From positions 248,001 to 312,000 of the forward strand of contig OW568872.1 in NCBI GenBank assembly GCA_938743325.2: a DNA stretch of 64,000 nt, written 5' to 3'. Positions within the stretch are counted from its first letter, which is position 1. Each line of letters opens with the position of its first letter. This stretch comes from Pycnococcus provasolii. Taxonomy: Eukaryota > Chlorophyta > Pseudoscourfieldiophyceae > Pseudoscourfieldiales > Pycnococcaceae. Positions 19,011 to 29,154 of the stretch are shown piece after piece. Position numbers and translations under genes: made by a program. The notes under the pieces were generated by a model, which was not told where the DNA came from, ran no database searches, and worked only from the letters and a program-made list of their open reading frames with translations.

Positions 19011-19923
19011 AGGTTGTTTGCGAAGCAAGCAACCAACAGCAAGAGTGGATACGCGCGCGCAGCCCTAAGGGAGAGGCCACCCGAGGGTCTCGAGAGGGGC
19101 CGTGACCCTCCTGGCGGCCGCTCAGAACCAGCAGCGCGAGCGACTCCCCCCAATCAAAAACCCCAATTAAACAAGTAGAACTGAAGATTTTAGGGGGGGC
19201 CAGTATTGCCATCATAGTCACGTATCTCCACGAAGAGGAGAGACGAGTGTCACCAATCGTGACGCCAAATTGGCCAGCGGCGAGCTCCAAGGCGCGACAG
19301 GCGCGACAGGCACCTCCACAGGAGGCGGCGGCAAGCCGATGAGGTGGCCAAAAAGGAAGCGGGCGGCGTCGTCAACGACGACACTGTTGTCGACGTAGTG
19401 CGTGCCGACCGCATGCGAGTTTGCAGCCCAGCCCGCGATGTAGTTACGTCTATCTGGTGAGACGTTCATCGCGGTCACCGCGGACGCGAACCCAGAGCGG
19501 AAGCTCTTGGGCGCGTAGTGTCCGTTGGGCGGGGCTGCAGCTCCGACAGCTCGCAGCGCTACCGGCAGCCAGCGCGCAAACGCGTCGCCACGCGCCTTCT
19601 CCCCAAGGTTGAAGAAGTGCGTCGCCCGCGAGCACACCCGCCGGCGCATCCGGTCGTAGACCGTTTCGGTGTACAAACTACGTCCCTCGAAGACGCGTCC
19701 GACGTGTGTTCGACCTCCCACTACTCGTGTGTAGTGCGGCTGTTAGGTTGTTTGCGAAGCAAGCAACCAACAGCAAGAGTGGATACGCGCGCGCAGCCCT
19801 AAGGGAGAGGCCACCCGAGGGTCTCGAGAGGGGCCGTGACCCTCCTGGCGGCCGCTCAGAACCAGCAGCGCGAGCGACTCCCCCCAATCAAAAACCCCAA
19901 TTAAACAAGTAGAACTGAAGATT
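19011..19923 (-). mobile_element. Tyrosine-recombinase element remnant between 179-bp direct repeats
   Basis: Two apparently identical direct repeats of 179 bases (19011-19189 and 19745-19923) flank a minus-strand frame of 168 residues at 19218-19721. That frame reads like the catalytic end of a tyrosine recombinase: HYAPKSFRSGFASAV, then GWAANSHAVGTHYVDNS, with the Arg, Trp and Tyr spacing of the family. Crypton and DIRS-type elements carry such enzymes. It looks like a fossil fragment, because the N-terminal part and any other genes of such an element are missing. The identity of the two repeats suggests a fairly recent origin. Each repeat begins with a near-perfect hairpin (GGTTGTTTGC / GCAAGCAACC). 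Confidence 0.6.
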
Positions 19924-20044
19924 AGGTTTATAGACAGCCAATACCGACCAGAGTGTACCGACCCCTCACTATTCACCGACCAGACAGAGTGGGGATGTTA
20001 GTGTGGGGGCATGTCGTGCCATGTTGTCGTCGCACGGCGCAGAT

Positions 20045-20308
20045 AGTGGCGCAGTCCGTAGCGCTGGGCGGGTAAGCAGATGTCTAGCTTAAAGGTGAGG
20101 TGTGGGGGGACCTCGTGTAAAAGAATGTAACAACATCAACTTCAACACCAAACGACATGGAGGTGGAGGTGGAGGGGAGGGGAAGGGAGAGTGGGTGGGC
20201 CATGATGTTGTTTAGTTTTGACGATGTTGTTACATTCTTTTACATGAGGCATACCCACAGCCCACCAGTCATGCCGCCCACCAGCCCAGCGCTACGGACT
20301 GCGCCACT
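20045..20308. repeat. Fold-back (inverted repeat) element
   Basis: The left arm runs 20045-20137 and the right arm 20223-20308. Outer arms share AGTGGCGCAGTCCGTAGCGC in opposite orientation, and inner arms share GATGTTGTTACATTCTTTTA. The middle parts of the arms have diverged. Structure and size fit a fold-back or MITE-like element, although no clear target duplication was seen. Confidence 0.65.
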
Positions 20309-20419
20309 ACGCGCGCCACCATCACCGGCGATAACGCCATGGCGCCGCAGTGCAGTCCTGGGTCTTCCTCCCCGGCGGGCAGGCGGGGGGAGGGGAACTC
20401 AAAATCGTTCCTGGACTAT

Positions 20420-20650
20420 TTCCACCACTCTAAAATATTAGACCCCCCGGGGAGGGCAAATATTCACGCCCCCCCCTAATCTGCAGATTAGACCCCCCGG
20501 ACTGCCGGAGGCAAATTGCTAAAAAAATTATTAGCGAAAAGGGAAATGTGTCGGGGCGATTAGGGGGTCTTGACTCGGTATTTTCCTTAAAATCGGGGCG
20601 CGACACTTTTGCCCCAAAAATATTAGGGGGTCTTGACTCCAGCCTTAGGG
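20420..20650. repeat. Dispersed G/C-run repeats, copy 2 (inverted relative to 18737)
   Basis: The stretch contains several ATTAGACCCCCCGG / TTAGGGGGTCTTGACT units in both orientations, ending at 20646 with the inverse of the 18737 sequence. It is non-coding. Confidence 0.5.
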
Positions 20651-20720
20651 GCTTGTTCATGACTTCATGTCAAGGCAAGGCAAGGCAACGTGCAAGGTGT
20701 GGCTCACAATCCACCAATAA

Positions 20721-23700
20721 TCACACATAATCCGACGGCGCCTTGGTCGCGGTGCCTAGCGCGTGCAGCACGCGCCCGAGCCCGTTCTTGTCAATTGTCG
20801 CAACAATATCCGGCATGTCCGCGATGCTGATGACCAACGTGGACAAGAACTCGCGCTGAGCCTTGCGCGTCGTCAGCGCGTCGACGTCCGTCGGCAGGAC
20901 AGGCACGTTGTTCATCGCCGCGCCGATCGCCTCCGCGAGCTCGAGCGCGGCGCTGGCGTCATTGCCTTCCGCAATAATGCCCTCGAGCTCCGTGAGCTTC
21001 TGGTTGAGCATCTCCGCCACGCCTCCGATGCCGCTCTGCGACAGCGTGATGACGGTGACCGGCGCCTGGCGTATCGTCGACGCGCCGTACGTGTCGAACG
21101 CCATCGCGATCACCGCCACAGCGCTCGACGGCAGGTCCAGCTCGGCGTACTGCGTCGCCTGCGCGCTCGTGAGAGGGAACGCGTCGCCGTCCGCCGTGAC
21201 GACGCCGTACATGTAGCTGAGCGGCACGTCGGCATCCTCGAAGCCGGTGCTGAAGACGGCGAATCGCTCGACGAGCTCCGTGCCAGACAGCGGCTCCACC
21301 AAGACGATACCCTGCGTGGGCGGGGAGTTGATCACCACAGCCATCTTGGCCGTCGCCGTCAGACCACCGTTGTTCACATCCGTCACAGTCATCGTGAACA
21401 CGTAGCGTCCCGGCGACAGAACGTTTTCGGGAACCTTCAGCGTCGGACTTCCGGCATTCTCCAAAGCAACGGATGCGCAGCTCACTTTACACTCCGGCAT
21501 GAGCAAGCAGCTCGACGACTTGCTCGCCTCGCCCGCAACGCTCCAGCTGTACTCCAGCGGCGCCGCGGCGTCAATCACGCTCTCTCCCACGCCGAACAGC
21601 ACCAGCGCGTGAATCGGCGGAGATCTTCGCATCAGCCAGCTGTTGGATGAGCGCGATCGGGATATCCTCCGTGACGACGACAATGGAAGTCGCCGCGGTT
21701 GCCGGCGTCTTGCTTCCCTTGCTGACAGTCACCGTGAAGGTGTACTCACCCGCACCGAGCGCGTCGGCGGGGATGTTCAGCACGCTGCTCGCCTCCGTTC
21801 CGCCGGACTGCGCGAGCGCGGTTGCCAGCTCCGCGGACCACATGAACGTGAGACCTGCACCCGACGCGTCGTCGGGATCGAACGACGCGGTCGCATCCAG
21901 CACAAGGTTCCTTTTGGAGCTGATGGTGCGATCGCCATCCTTGATGACGGCAATCAGAGGCCTTGAGGCCACAGCAAGCTGAACCGAAGCCACAGCCACG
22001 TGCTCGGGCGTCACCTCGTCGAACACCGTCACCGTGAAGCCGTACGTTCCGGGAGACAGCGTGCCTGGCGCGATGAACAGGTCAGGTCGGGCGACGTGTG
22101 CGAAGCAATCCCCGGGATCACGCTGGGGTTGTTCGCCGCCTCGCTCCACGTGTACACCAGCTTCGCCGACACGCCGGGGCACGAAGACACGCGAGCGTCG
22201 GTGGTGATCGTCACCGGCATCGTCGTGGTGATGTCCTGCTTTGCGAGCCCGTTGATGACCAAGTACGGCACAGGGTCCAGAGACTTGGTGACATCCGCGC
22301 GAGCAACAATGCTCGTCTTGCCCATGTAGTTCGTCGCCTGCAGCGTGAACGTGTACATCGCATCCTGCACGAGATAAGCGCTCGGAATCTGGATCGTCTT
22401 CGTGTCCATCGCCGCAACCGCCTTGAGCAGCTCCGGCGTGACAGATCCACCCTCGACGCCCCACACGTACTTCATCGAGCGTCCGGCGAAGCCCTGGCTG
22501 AGGCGAGCGGAGATCTCCGCCAAGTCGCACTTGCCCACCTTCTCGGGTGCGGTGATGATGGCCGTTGGCACAATCGCGTTGTACGGGATACGTGCCTGAA
22601 CAGTCATCGAGTTCTCCACCGGGCCGTTCGCGCATCCGTCCAAAATCTCCGCGCTGTTGCACGTGAGCTGCACGGAGTTGGTCAACGTGACGAGGTCGTC
22701 CGACGGCAGCACCGTCGCACGTGGCCCGAACTGGACGTGCAGCACCTTGTTCGTCGTGAACTTGCACGTTGGCGCGTATCCAAGCTTGCCCACCGTCTCG
22801 GCGACGAAGAGAGCCGAGCAGTCCTTCGTAGGGTTCTCCGCAACGAACGACGACGGGTACCTCCAGTACAGGTCCATACCCAATCCGTTGGGTGAGAACA
22901 TTGCCAGTCGAATGGGCAAAATGTTCACGGTGATTCCCAACTCCGTCGTGCTCGAGCGCACGGGCGAACCGCTGTAGGTCGCCGTCACCGCGACGACGGT
23001 GTCCTGCTTGAGTGGGTTGAACAGCAGGACGCTCGTCAGCTTCGCGTTGATGTCAAGCATCGACCCGGTGATCGTGAGCTTGGGTCCGTGATCGACACGC
23101 TCGCGGTGGTTCCACCCGACACGGCCACAGCCACCTTGCTCCTCTCACCGCCGGCGTAGATCCTGTTCGACTCGACGTCCTTCGCCACGACGTCGAGCGT
23201 CGCGGTGACGCCAGCCTCAGCCATCATCGTCAATTCCGATCCCTCGACGGTCGACTCGACGTCCTTATGGCACCTGGCGCCACCGTCACGGCGGCGTCGT
23301 AGACGGAGGCACCCTTCAGGTAGAACTTCAGCATGCCGGCGCCAGCCACATTCGGCGTGTACTGCACGAGGTGGATGTTGCCGTAATTGTGGCACGTGAT
23401 GCTCACGCTCGCCGGCACGACGGTGTTCGACTCCACGAACAGCGCCGGGGGCGGCCGTCGTCGTGGGCAAGCCGGGCACGGCGCACGCGTCCGCCGACGT
23501 CAGGTCTGGCTTGGCGGGGTAGTACACGCCGCCGCTGTAGCAGCGATCGTGTCCATTCGCGGGCGTCACCGCAACCACGCCGAGCGTGGCGGGGCATGCC
23601 ACCTTGGTAATGGACGCGGTGGCGCTCTTCGTCGCGGCGTCCGCACACGTCAGGGCGAAGTCCCTGTCGTACCTTGTGGCGTACTCCACGAGCGCCAAGT

Positions 23701-24690
23701 CGTTGTCCGACTCGACGAGCTCGCACAGGTTCATCGCCAGCGGGCACAGCACGTTTCACCACCTCCATCACTCCGGCGTACGCAGCCGGGTTCGCGTCCA
23801 GCTCAGCCTTGACGGCCGAGCATCCCTTGCCAAGAATCTCCAGAGATTCGGCGTCGTAGTTCACGCACGTCACGTAGTTGTTGTCCTCGAAGGGGTCGAC
23901 GTTCGTGTCGCTCGCGAACATGCTAATGTCCGCAACGCTAGTCACCACCGGCCCCGCGTACGTCAGCGACGTCGGAAGGGGGTACACGTCCGCGTGCAGG
24001 CCGCGGGGAAACAAGCCAGCCATCATCGCACAGGAATAAAATGTGTGCGCATCCATCAGCAGGGAGCCGTGCAGTGCTTCGTCGTAAACGCTCGGCGCGT
24101 AGACGCGACGAGGCTTGTCGTTGTCGTCGTCGTCGTCCTCGTGTGCAACGATTCCGAGCTGATGTGCGATAGCCACGAACACGGGCAAGGCGCGGACTTC
24201 ACCAGCCGTGTCGCGAGCGGCACGTCGCATCATCGCGACGAGTCCACGGCCCATCTCAAGGGGGTCGAAGGTTGCGCCATCGTCGCCTAGTGCAAACATG
24301 CCCGGCTTCGAGCAAGCCCTCGTGAGCCACGGCAGCGCTAAGCTGCCGCAGCCCCCCCTCCATTGCAAAGGTGCGCAGGTCCGACGCGCGCAGCTGCAGA
24401 AGATTCATCGGAGCAGTATGGTCCTTCGTATGGTGGGCAGAGGTCCGTCGTCGCGGGGCGACAGGCACATCGCCTTTCCGTCGAGTCCTTGCGTCGCGTC
24501 AATCTTCCCGCGGCACACCTCGACAACGTACTCGTATTTGATGGCAGGTGCGGCGCAATTTTGTACGTTTGTTGCTTGAGCGTCGAGGAGGTTGAATGCG
24601 ACCGTTCCTGACTCGCCGTTGACGACGCCTGCAACGCTATTACTTAAGGCCAAGGAACAACACAGTGGAAGGAGCTGCTTACGGCCATAC
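20721..24690 (-). pseudogene. REJ/PKD-type surface protein gene, broken across frames
   Basis: Reading minus strand from 24.4 kb to 20.7 kb, coding similarity continues but switches frame about six times (near 23755, 23440, 23260, 23070, 22080 and 21610). The pieces read like one extracellular protein of about 1200 residues. The domains are a cysteine-containing N-terminal region, then an Ig/filamin-like stretch (ESNTVVPASVSITCHNYGNI). REJ/PKD repeats follow, marked by LVLDATASFDPDDASGAGLT, GAGEYTFTVTV and SPGRYVFTMTVTDVNNGG. A C-terminal helical part ends at the stop at 20721. REJ domains occur in polycystin-like and algal cell-surface proteins. Clustered frame changes suggest a pseudogene or poor base quality; small introns are an alternative for some of them. 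Its N-terminus is not determined. It may be part of the same ancestral gene as the LamG protein at 33089. Confidence 0.65.
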
Positions 24691-24737
24691 ACAAGGCGAA
24701 CAAGGGCCTTAAGGAGAGAGTGGAGCTTAAGGGCGGC

Positions 24738-24763
24738 GACAACGGGTTGGGCCCAACCCGTTG
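24738..24763. repeat. Perfect 26-bp palindrome
   Basis: ACAACGGGTTGGG is followed at once by its reverse complement, with no loop. It lies between the REJ gene and the 69-bp minisatellite. Its role is unknown. Confidence 0.6.
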
Positions 24764-24826
24764 TGTAAGTACTACTGTACGTGCGACAAGAACGAGGGTT
24801 AGGGTTTCCAAATCTGCACCGAAGAA

Positions 24827-25119
24827 ATGCACCGAAGCGATAACGGTTTCACGGGGGGAAGCCGGCCCATGCAAGATAGGTTCCCCGAATCCCCAATGCA
24901 CCGAAGCGATAACGGTTTCACGGGGGGAAGCCGGCCCATGCAAGATAGGTTCCCCGAATCCCCAATGCACCGAAGCGATAACGGTTTCACGGGGGGAAGC
25001 CGGCCCATGCAAGATAGGTTCCCCGAATCCCCAATGACCCGAAGCGATAACGGTTTCACGGGGCGAAGCCGGCCGATGCAAGACAGGATCCCCGAATCCC
25101 CAATGACCCGAAGCGATAA
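24827..25119 (+). repeat. 69-bp minisatellite, left part (about 4 copies)
   Basis: A 69-base unit beginning ATGCACCGAAGCGATAACGG repeats at 24827, 24896, 24965, 25034 and partly 25103. Later copies change GCACC to GACCC. The length is a multiple of three, so long frames run through it, but no gene is implied. The array is continued on the far side of the transposon at 28386. Confidence 0.9.
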
Positions 25120-25513
25120 GAGAGGGGGATAATTGTCCAATTTCGTGGTCGGGAGTGTAACATCACAAAGGGGGATCCCCAGACTTCCGACCAAATTTTG
25201 TGTTCACCTCGGGATCCACTAATTGAGTGTAACCGTGAGTGTAACTGCCTTACACTTACGACCAAATGGGTGGTATTTCCAACAGCGCGCCGTAGTAAAT
25301 TTACGTTATGCGAGAGTTATCGCAAAAATAACGCAAAAGCCGTAGTTAAGGCCCGTTGTTCTCCGCCGACCTAAAGGCCCGTTGTGGAGAGCTCCTCCTG
25401 GAGATAGCGAGAAAACGCTCTTTCCCCCCCAGTCCACCACACCATCACAACAACATCCGCCGTCGCCATCACCGCCACCACCACCGCCGAGCACGCCTCC
25501 ACGGCCACCGCCG

Positions 25514-26046
25514 AGCCTGCATGCAACGCCGCCGCGGCCACCGCCTGCAACGCTCGCGGCTCGCCACCGCCTGGCTCCACCAATGCACCGCCACTTCCGT
25601 GCCGGCATGCACCGCCACCTCGCCAGGGCGTGCACCGCCGCCGCGATCGCCCAGCCTGCACCGCCCCCTTCGAGCCGGCGTGCACCGCTGCCACGTACCA
25701 CGCCACTGCCTCCGTCGAGTCAACACCACCGCCACACAACCGCCTTCGCCACCACCACCGCCGAGCACGCCTCCACGGCCACCGCCGAGCACACCTGCAG
25801 TGCCACCGCCGAGCCGACGTGCACCGCCTTCGCCACCGCCTCGGCCAGCCCACCACCACCGCCTTCGCCGAGCCTGCACCACCGCCATCGCCACCGCCTC
25901 GGTCAACGCACCACCACTGCCTTCGCCGCCGCCGCCTTCGCCGAGTCTCCACCACCGCCACACAACCGCCGAGCACGCCTCCACGGCCACCGCCGAGCAC
26001 ACCTGCAGTGCCACCGCCGAGCCGACGTGCACCGCCTTCGCCACCG
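25514..26046 (+). repeat. Proline-rich coding-type repeats, left side of the transposon
   Basis: Inside the left inverted end, modules coding for patterns such as PPPSTPPRPPPSTPAVPPPS repeat with a period of roughly 200 bases and partial copies. Related modules occur inverted at 27450-27991. The composition resembles the SPPP linkers of algal wall proteins and gives long frames on both strands. No start codon with a convincing context was found. Confidence 0.7.
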
Positions 26047-26250
26047 CCGGGGATGGCGCTCGCGACGGCGCTGGCGATGGCGCTCGAGTCGAGCGACACG
26101 TACGAGGCGGCAACGCGGCTGACGCTGGCGCGGACGGACGTGTTGCTCGCGACGTTCGCGGGCGGTTCGAGCGGCGCGCTCACGAGCGCCGCGTGGGACG
26201 CGGCGGGCCGCGCGGGCGAAGCGCTGCGAAGCGTGCGTGCCGAGCTGTGA
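26047..26250 (+). pseudogene. Captured gene fragment, left (C-terminal piece)
   Basis: Downstream of the proline-rich repeats, the plus frame continues as a unique helical sequence (ESSDTYEAATRLTLARTDVL, then WDAAGRAGEALRSVRAEL) that ends at a stop at 26248-26250. The family is not recognised. It looks like the tail of a host gene taken up by the transposon. Confidence 0.45.
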
Positions 26251-26275
26251 CCACGATAGGCGCTCAAAAGTAATT

Positions 26276-27440
26276 TTACATCGCATACATGTACGAGCCC
26301 ACCGGAAAGTCAGCCCACCCCGCGTAGAGGCGCCGCGCGACCGCATCGAACGGCCGAGCGTACGTGTCCGAGGTCGCCGCGTGCCAGCGTCCGTGCGCGC
26401 TCGAGTTGTAGTAGGCGGTGAGCGCCTTGTCCCCGGGAGCGGCGAGCGGTCCGCCGAGCGCCAAGTCCAATGCGACCAGTAGCCCACGCGCAAGACCGCC
26501 CCGCGGAACGCGCGCGCTTCCAAATCGCTGCCCGACTCGAGCTTCGGAAGGATGAGCGACGAAGGGCGCCACCCCCAGTCCACCGCAGCGTCCACCGAAA
26601 ACCGCGCGTGGTTCGCGTGATCCAGCGGGCATGGCGTAGCGCAGGTCCCACGCCAAGGGGCCGGCCTGGTAGGCCGCCGGCCACGCGTGGTCGACGAAGG
26701 GCCACTCGGCGTCGCGCTCAGGGCACGCGTGCACGTCGGCGGCGCGCGACACTCGGTGCCGCGCCCAGCCGCTGCGCGCGTCGGCCTCGACGCCCTCGAC
26801 GGTGTACTTGACGAGCGCCTGAGTGCGCGGGTGGACCGCGAGCTCGGTCTTGCGGCCGAACGAGAACGCCTCGGCGGCGCACGGCGCCCAGCGGCAGTGC
26901 AGCCAGCGCATGGCGTCCGGGCGGAAGCGGCACGCCGCGAGGAACGTGGGAAAGACGACGCGCGCGCCGCACACGCGCGATGAGTTGGCGATCTCCACCT
27001 ACGGCGACGTGTAGGGGTCGTTCTGGCGCGCGGTGAGCGGCGCCTTGCGCTCGCGCACGTGCTCGCCCAGCAGCTCGTAGACGGAATCGTCGAGCGGCAG
27101 CGGCACGAAGCCCTCTTCGACGCAGCCCGAGAGGAAGAGCGTCGAGCGCACCGTGCCCGTCTGCCGGTTGGCGGCGCCGCGGCCGCGCGCGCGGACGGCG
27201 GCGCGCGCGCCTGCACGTGCGTGGCCGCGTGCATGCGCCGCCACAGCTCGTAGGCGTCCTCGGTGAGGCCGTCGACGAGCACGCGACGCGCCTCGGCGAT
27301 CGCGCGCGAGAGCGCCGTGCGCCACGCGGGATCGCTCGCGTCGAGCGCGCCGCAGGGCAGGCGCTGCGGCGGGCCGCGCACGCCCGCGGCGGCAGCCTCG
27401 GCGCGCGCGACGCGCTCGGTCAAGAACGCGGCGAGCGCGG
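26276..27440 (-). pseudogene. Captured gene fragment, centre of the transposon
   Basis: On the minus strand a coding sequence can be followed across several frames: FLTERVARAEAAAAGVRGPP, then GCVEEGFVPLPLDDSVYELL, then RWAPCAAEAFSFGRKTELAV and WPFVDHAWPAAYQAGPLAWD, ending with GWADFPVGSYMYAM and a stop at 26276-26278. Aromatic and acidic residues suggest a folded enzyme or luminal protein, but I do not recognise the family. At least four frame changes or lost introns separate the parts, so it is not functional as it stands. It faces the left fragment tail-to-tail. Confidence 0.5.
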
Positions 27441-27449
27441 CGTTTCCAG

Positions 27450-27991
27450 GCGGTGGCGAAGGCGGTGCACGTCGGCTCGGCGGTGGCATTGCAGGTGTGC
27501 TCGGCGGTGGCCGTGGAGGCGTGCTCGGCGGTGGCGGTGGCGAAGGCGGTTGTGTGGCCGTGGAGGCGTGCTCGGCGGTTGTGTGGCGGTGGTGGAGACT
27601 CGGCGAAGGCGGCGGCGGCGAAGGCAGTGGTGGTGCGTTGACCGAGGCGGTGGCGATGGCGGTGGTGCAGGCTCGGCGAAGGCGGTGGTGGTGGGCTGGC
27701 CGAGGCGGTGGCGAAGGCGGTGCACGTCGGCTCGGCGGTGGCATTGCAGATGTGCTTGGCGGTGGCCGTGGAGGCGTGCTCGGCGGTGGCGGTGGCGAAG
27801 GCGGTTGTGAGGCGGTGGTGGAGACTCGGCGAAGGCGGCGGCGGCGAAGGCAGTGATGGTGCGTTGACCGAGGCGGTGGCGATGGCGGTGGTGCAGGCTC
27901 GGCGAAGGCGGTGGTGGTGGGCTGGCCGAGGCGGTGGCGAAGGCGGCGCACGTCGGCTCGGCGGTGGCATTGCAGGTGTGCTGATTGTGCT
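27450..27991 (-). repeat. Proline-rich coding-type repeats, right side of the transposon
   Basis: Two and a half modules of about 240 bases encode, on the minus strand, the same proline/alanine-rich patterns as the left side. They lie just inside the right inverted end. Copy number differs between the two sides, as expected of unequal exchange in tandem repeats. Confidence 0.7.
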
Positions 27992-28385
27992 CGGCGGTGG
28001 CCGTGGAGGCGTGCTCGGCGGTGGTGGTGGCGGTGATGGCGACGGCGGATGTTGTTGTGATGGTGTGGTGGACTGGGGGGGAAAGAGCGTTTTCTCGCTA
28101 TCTCCAGGAGGAGCTCTCCACAACGGGCCTTTAGGTCGGCGGAGAACAACGGGCCTTAACTACGGCTTTTGCGTTATTTTTGCGATAACTCTCGCATAAC
28201 GTAAATTTACTACGGCGCGCTGTTGGAAATACCACCCATTTGGTCGTAAGTGTAAGGCAGTTACACTCACGGTTACACTCAATTAGTGGATCCCGAGGTG
28301 AACACAAAATTTGGTCGGAAGTCTGGGGATCCCCCTTTGTGATGTTACACTCCCGACCACGAAATTGGACAATTATCCCCCTCTC

Positions 28386-28556
28386 AAGCGATAACGGTTT
28401 CACGGGGGGAAGCCGGCCGATGCAAGACAGGATCCCCGAATCCCCAATGACCCGAAGCGATAACGGTTTCACGGGGGGAAGCCGGCCGATGCAAGACAGG
28501 ATCCCCGAATCCCCAATGACCCGAAGCGATAACGGTTTCACGGGGCGAAGCCGGCC
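28386..28556 (+). repeat. 69-bp minisatellite, right part
   Basis: About two and a half copies of the same 69-base unit follow the transposon in the same orientation as the left array, beginning inside the unit at the target duplication AAGCGATAA. Confidence 0.9.
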
Positions 28557-28967
28557 CCTTGGCTCTCTGCGACGCTCGCTTGTACTCACACCCTCCACGG
28601 CAGCGGCGCCGGCCTCTAGGCCGTCGTGTGTTGGTGTTGGTGGTGTTGCAAATGGTGTGGTGCTGGCCTTAATATGGGTGGTGGGTTCAAAGGGTTAGGC
28701 GCGACGACGCCTACGTCCGCAAATAAACAGCTGCCACCGCTTATGCCGGTGACGCCAGGGACGATGAGACTCGCCACACTCCCGTCGGTGGAAGGGCGCG
28801 GCCGAGGCGGATTCACACCCGCACGGAAAAACCAGACAAAGGGGTGCCTGAAACGCCCGCGGCAGCACCGGCACCGTACCACGAAAGCAGCAGTGTCGCA
28901 GCCACGCCGGCGGCACACACAACTTCCGTGAGATTACAAGAGGTGCAAAAACAACACCAGCCGGTCG

Positions 28968-29154
28968 CTTGTCGTCGAGCAAGGCGGCAAGCGTGGCTGA
29001 CAATGTCGAGGTCGTACGGGTTGTACTGTTGTACTGCTCTGCGTGCGTTCGCGGCTGCTAAGGATGGAGTGAGGTAGATGAACTCGAGGCTGTCGAGGTG
29101 CTGGCGCAGCAGGTTGATGAACGAGTACCACGCGCGTGGCTCCGCGTCGTTCAT
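28968..29154 (-). pseudogene. Axonemal dynein heavy-chain tail fragment, inverted piece
   Basis: The minus strand encodes AWYSFINLLRQHLDSLEFIY followed by LTPSLAAANARRAV and QQYNPYDLDIVSHA. This is the N-terminal tail of inner-arm type axonemal dynein heavy chains, just before the sequence that continues on the opposite strand at 29150. The similarity stops after VSHA. The piece is therefore an inverted exon or segment of the same gene. Confidence 0.7.

Larger units (their letters stand above)
25120..28385. mobile_element. Pack-MULE-like DNA transposon with captured gene fragments
   Basis: The element is 3266 bases long. Its ends are inverted copies starting GAGAGGGGGATAATTGTCC; about 390 bases at each end (25120-25513 and 27992-28385) match with no difference that I could see. 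The nine bases AAGCGATAA occur directly outside both ends, a 9-bp target-site duplication, and removing the element restores the 69-bp minisatellite unit. Long inverted ends plus a 9-bp duplication are the hallmark of Mutator-like elements. No transposase is present. The inside is GC-rich host-like coding DNA: proline-rich repeats adjoining both ends and a decayed captured gene in the centre. The inverted ends look identical, so insertion was recent. Confidence 0.85.

Noticed and set aside
24827-25119. CRISPR-like look of the 69-bp repeats
   Set aside because: Units are contiguous without unique spacers, and the setting is eukaryotic.
24799-25194. Frames of 100-145 residues through the 69-bp minisatellite
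   Set aside because: The unit length is divisible by three, so frames stay open by chance; both strands show the same.
26276-26998. Central transposon coding piece as a transposase
   Set aside because: No DDE motif, SWIM zinc finger or other MURA-type feature can be seen; it looks like captured host sequence.
25903-28149. A 748-residue proline/histidine/arginine-rich minus-strand frame through the transposon
   Set aside because: It is produced by repeat modules without stops in several phases, has no ATG in the inverted end, and crosses the decayed captured gene out of its frame.
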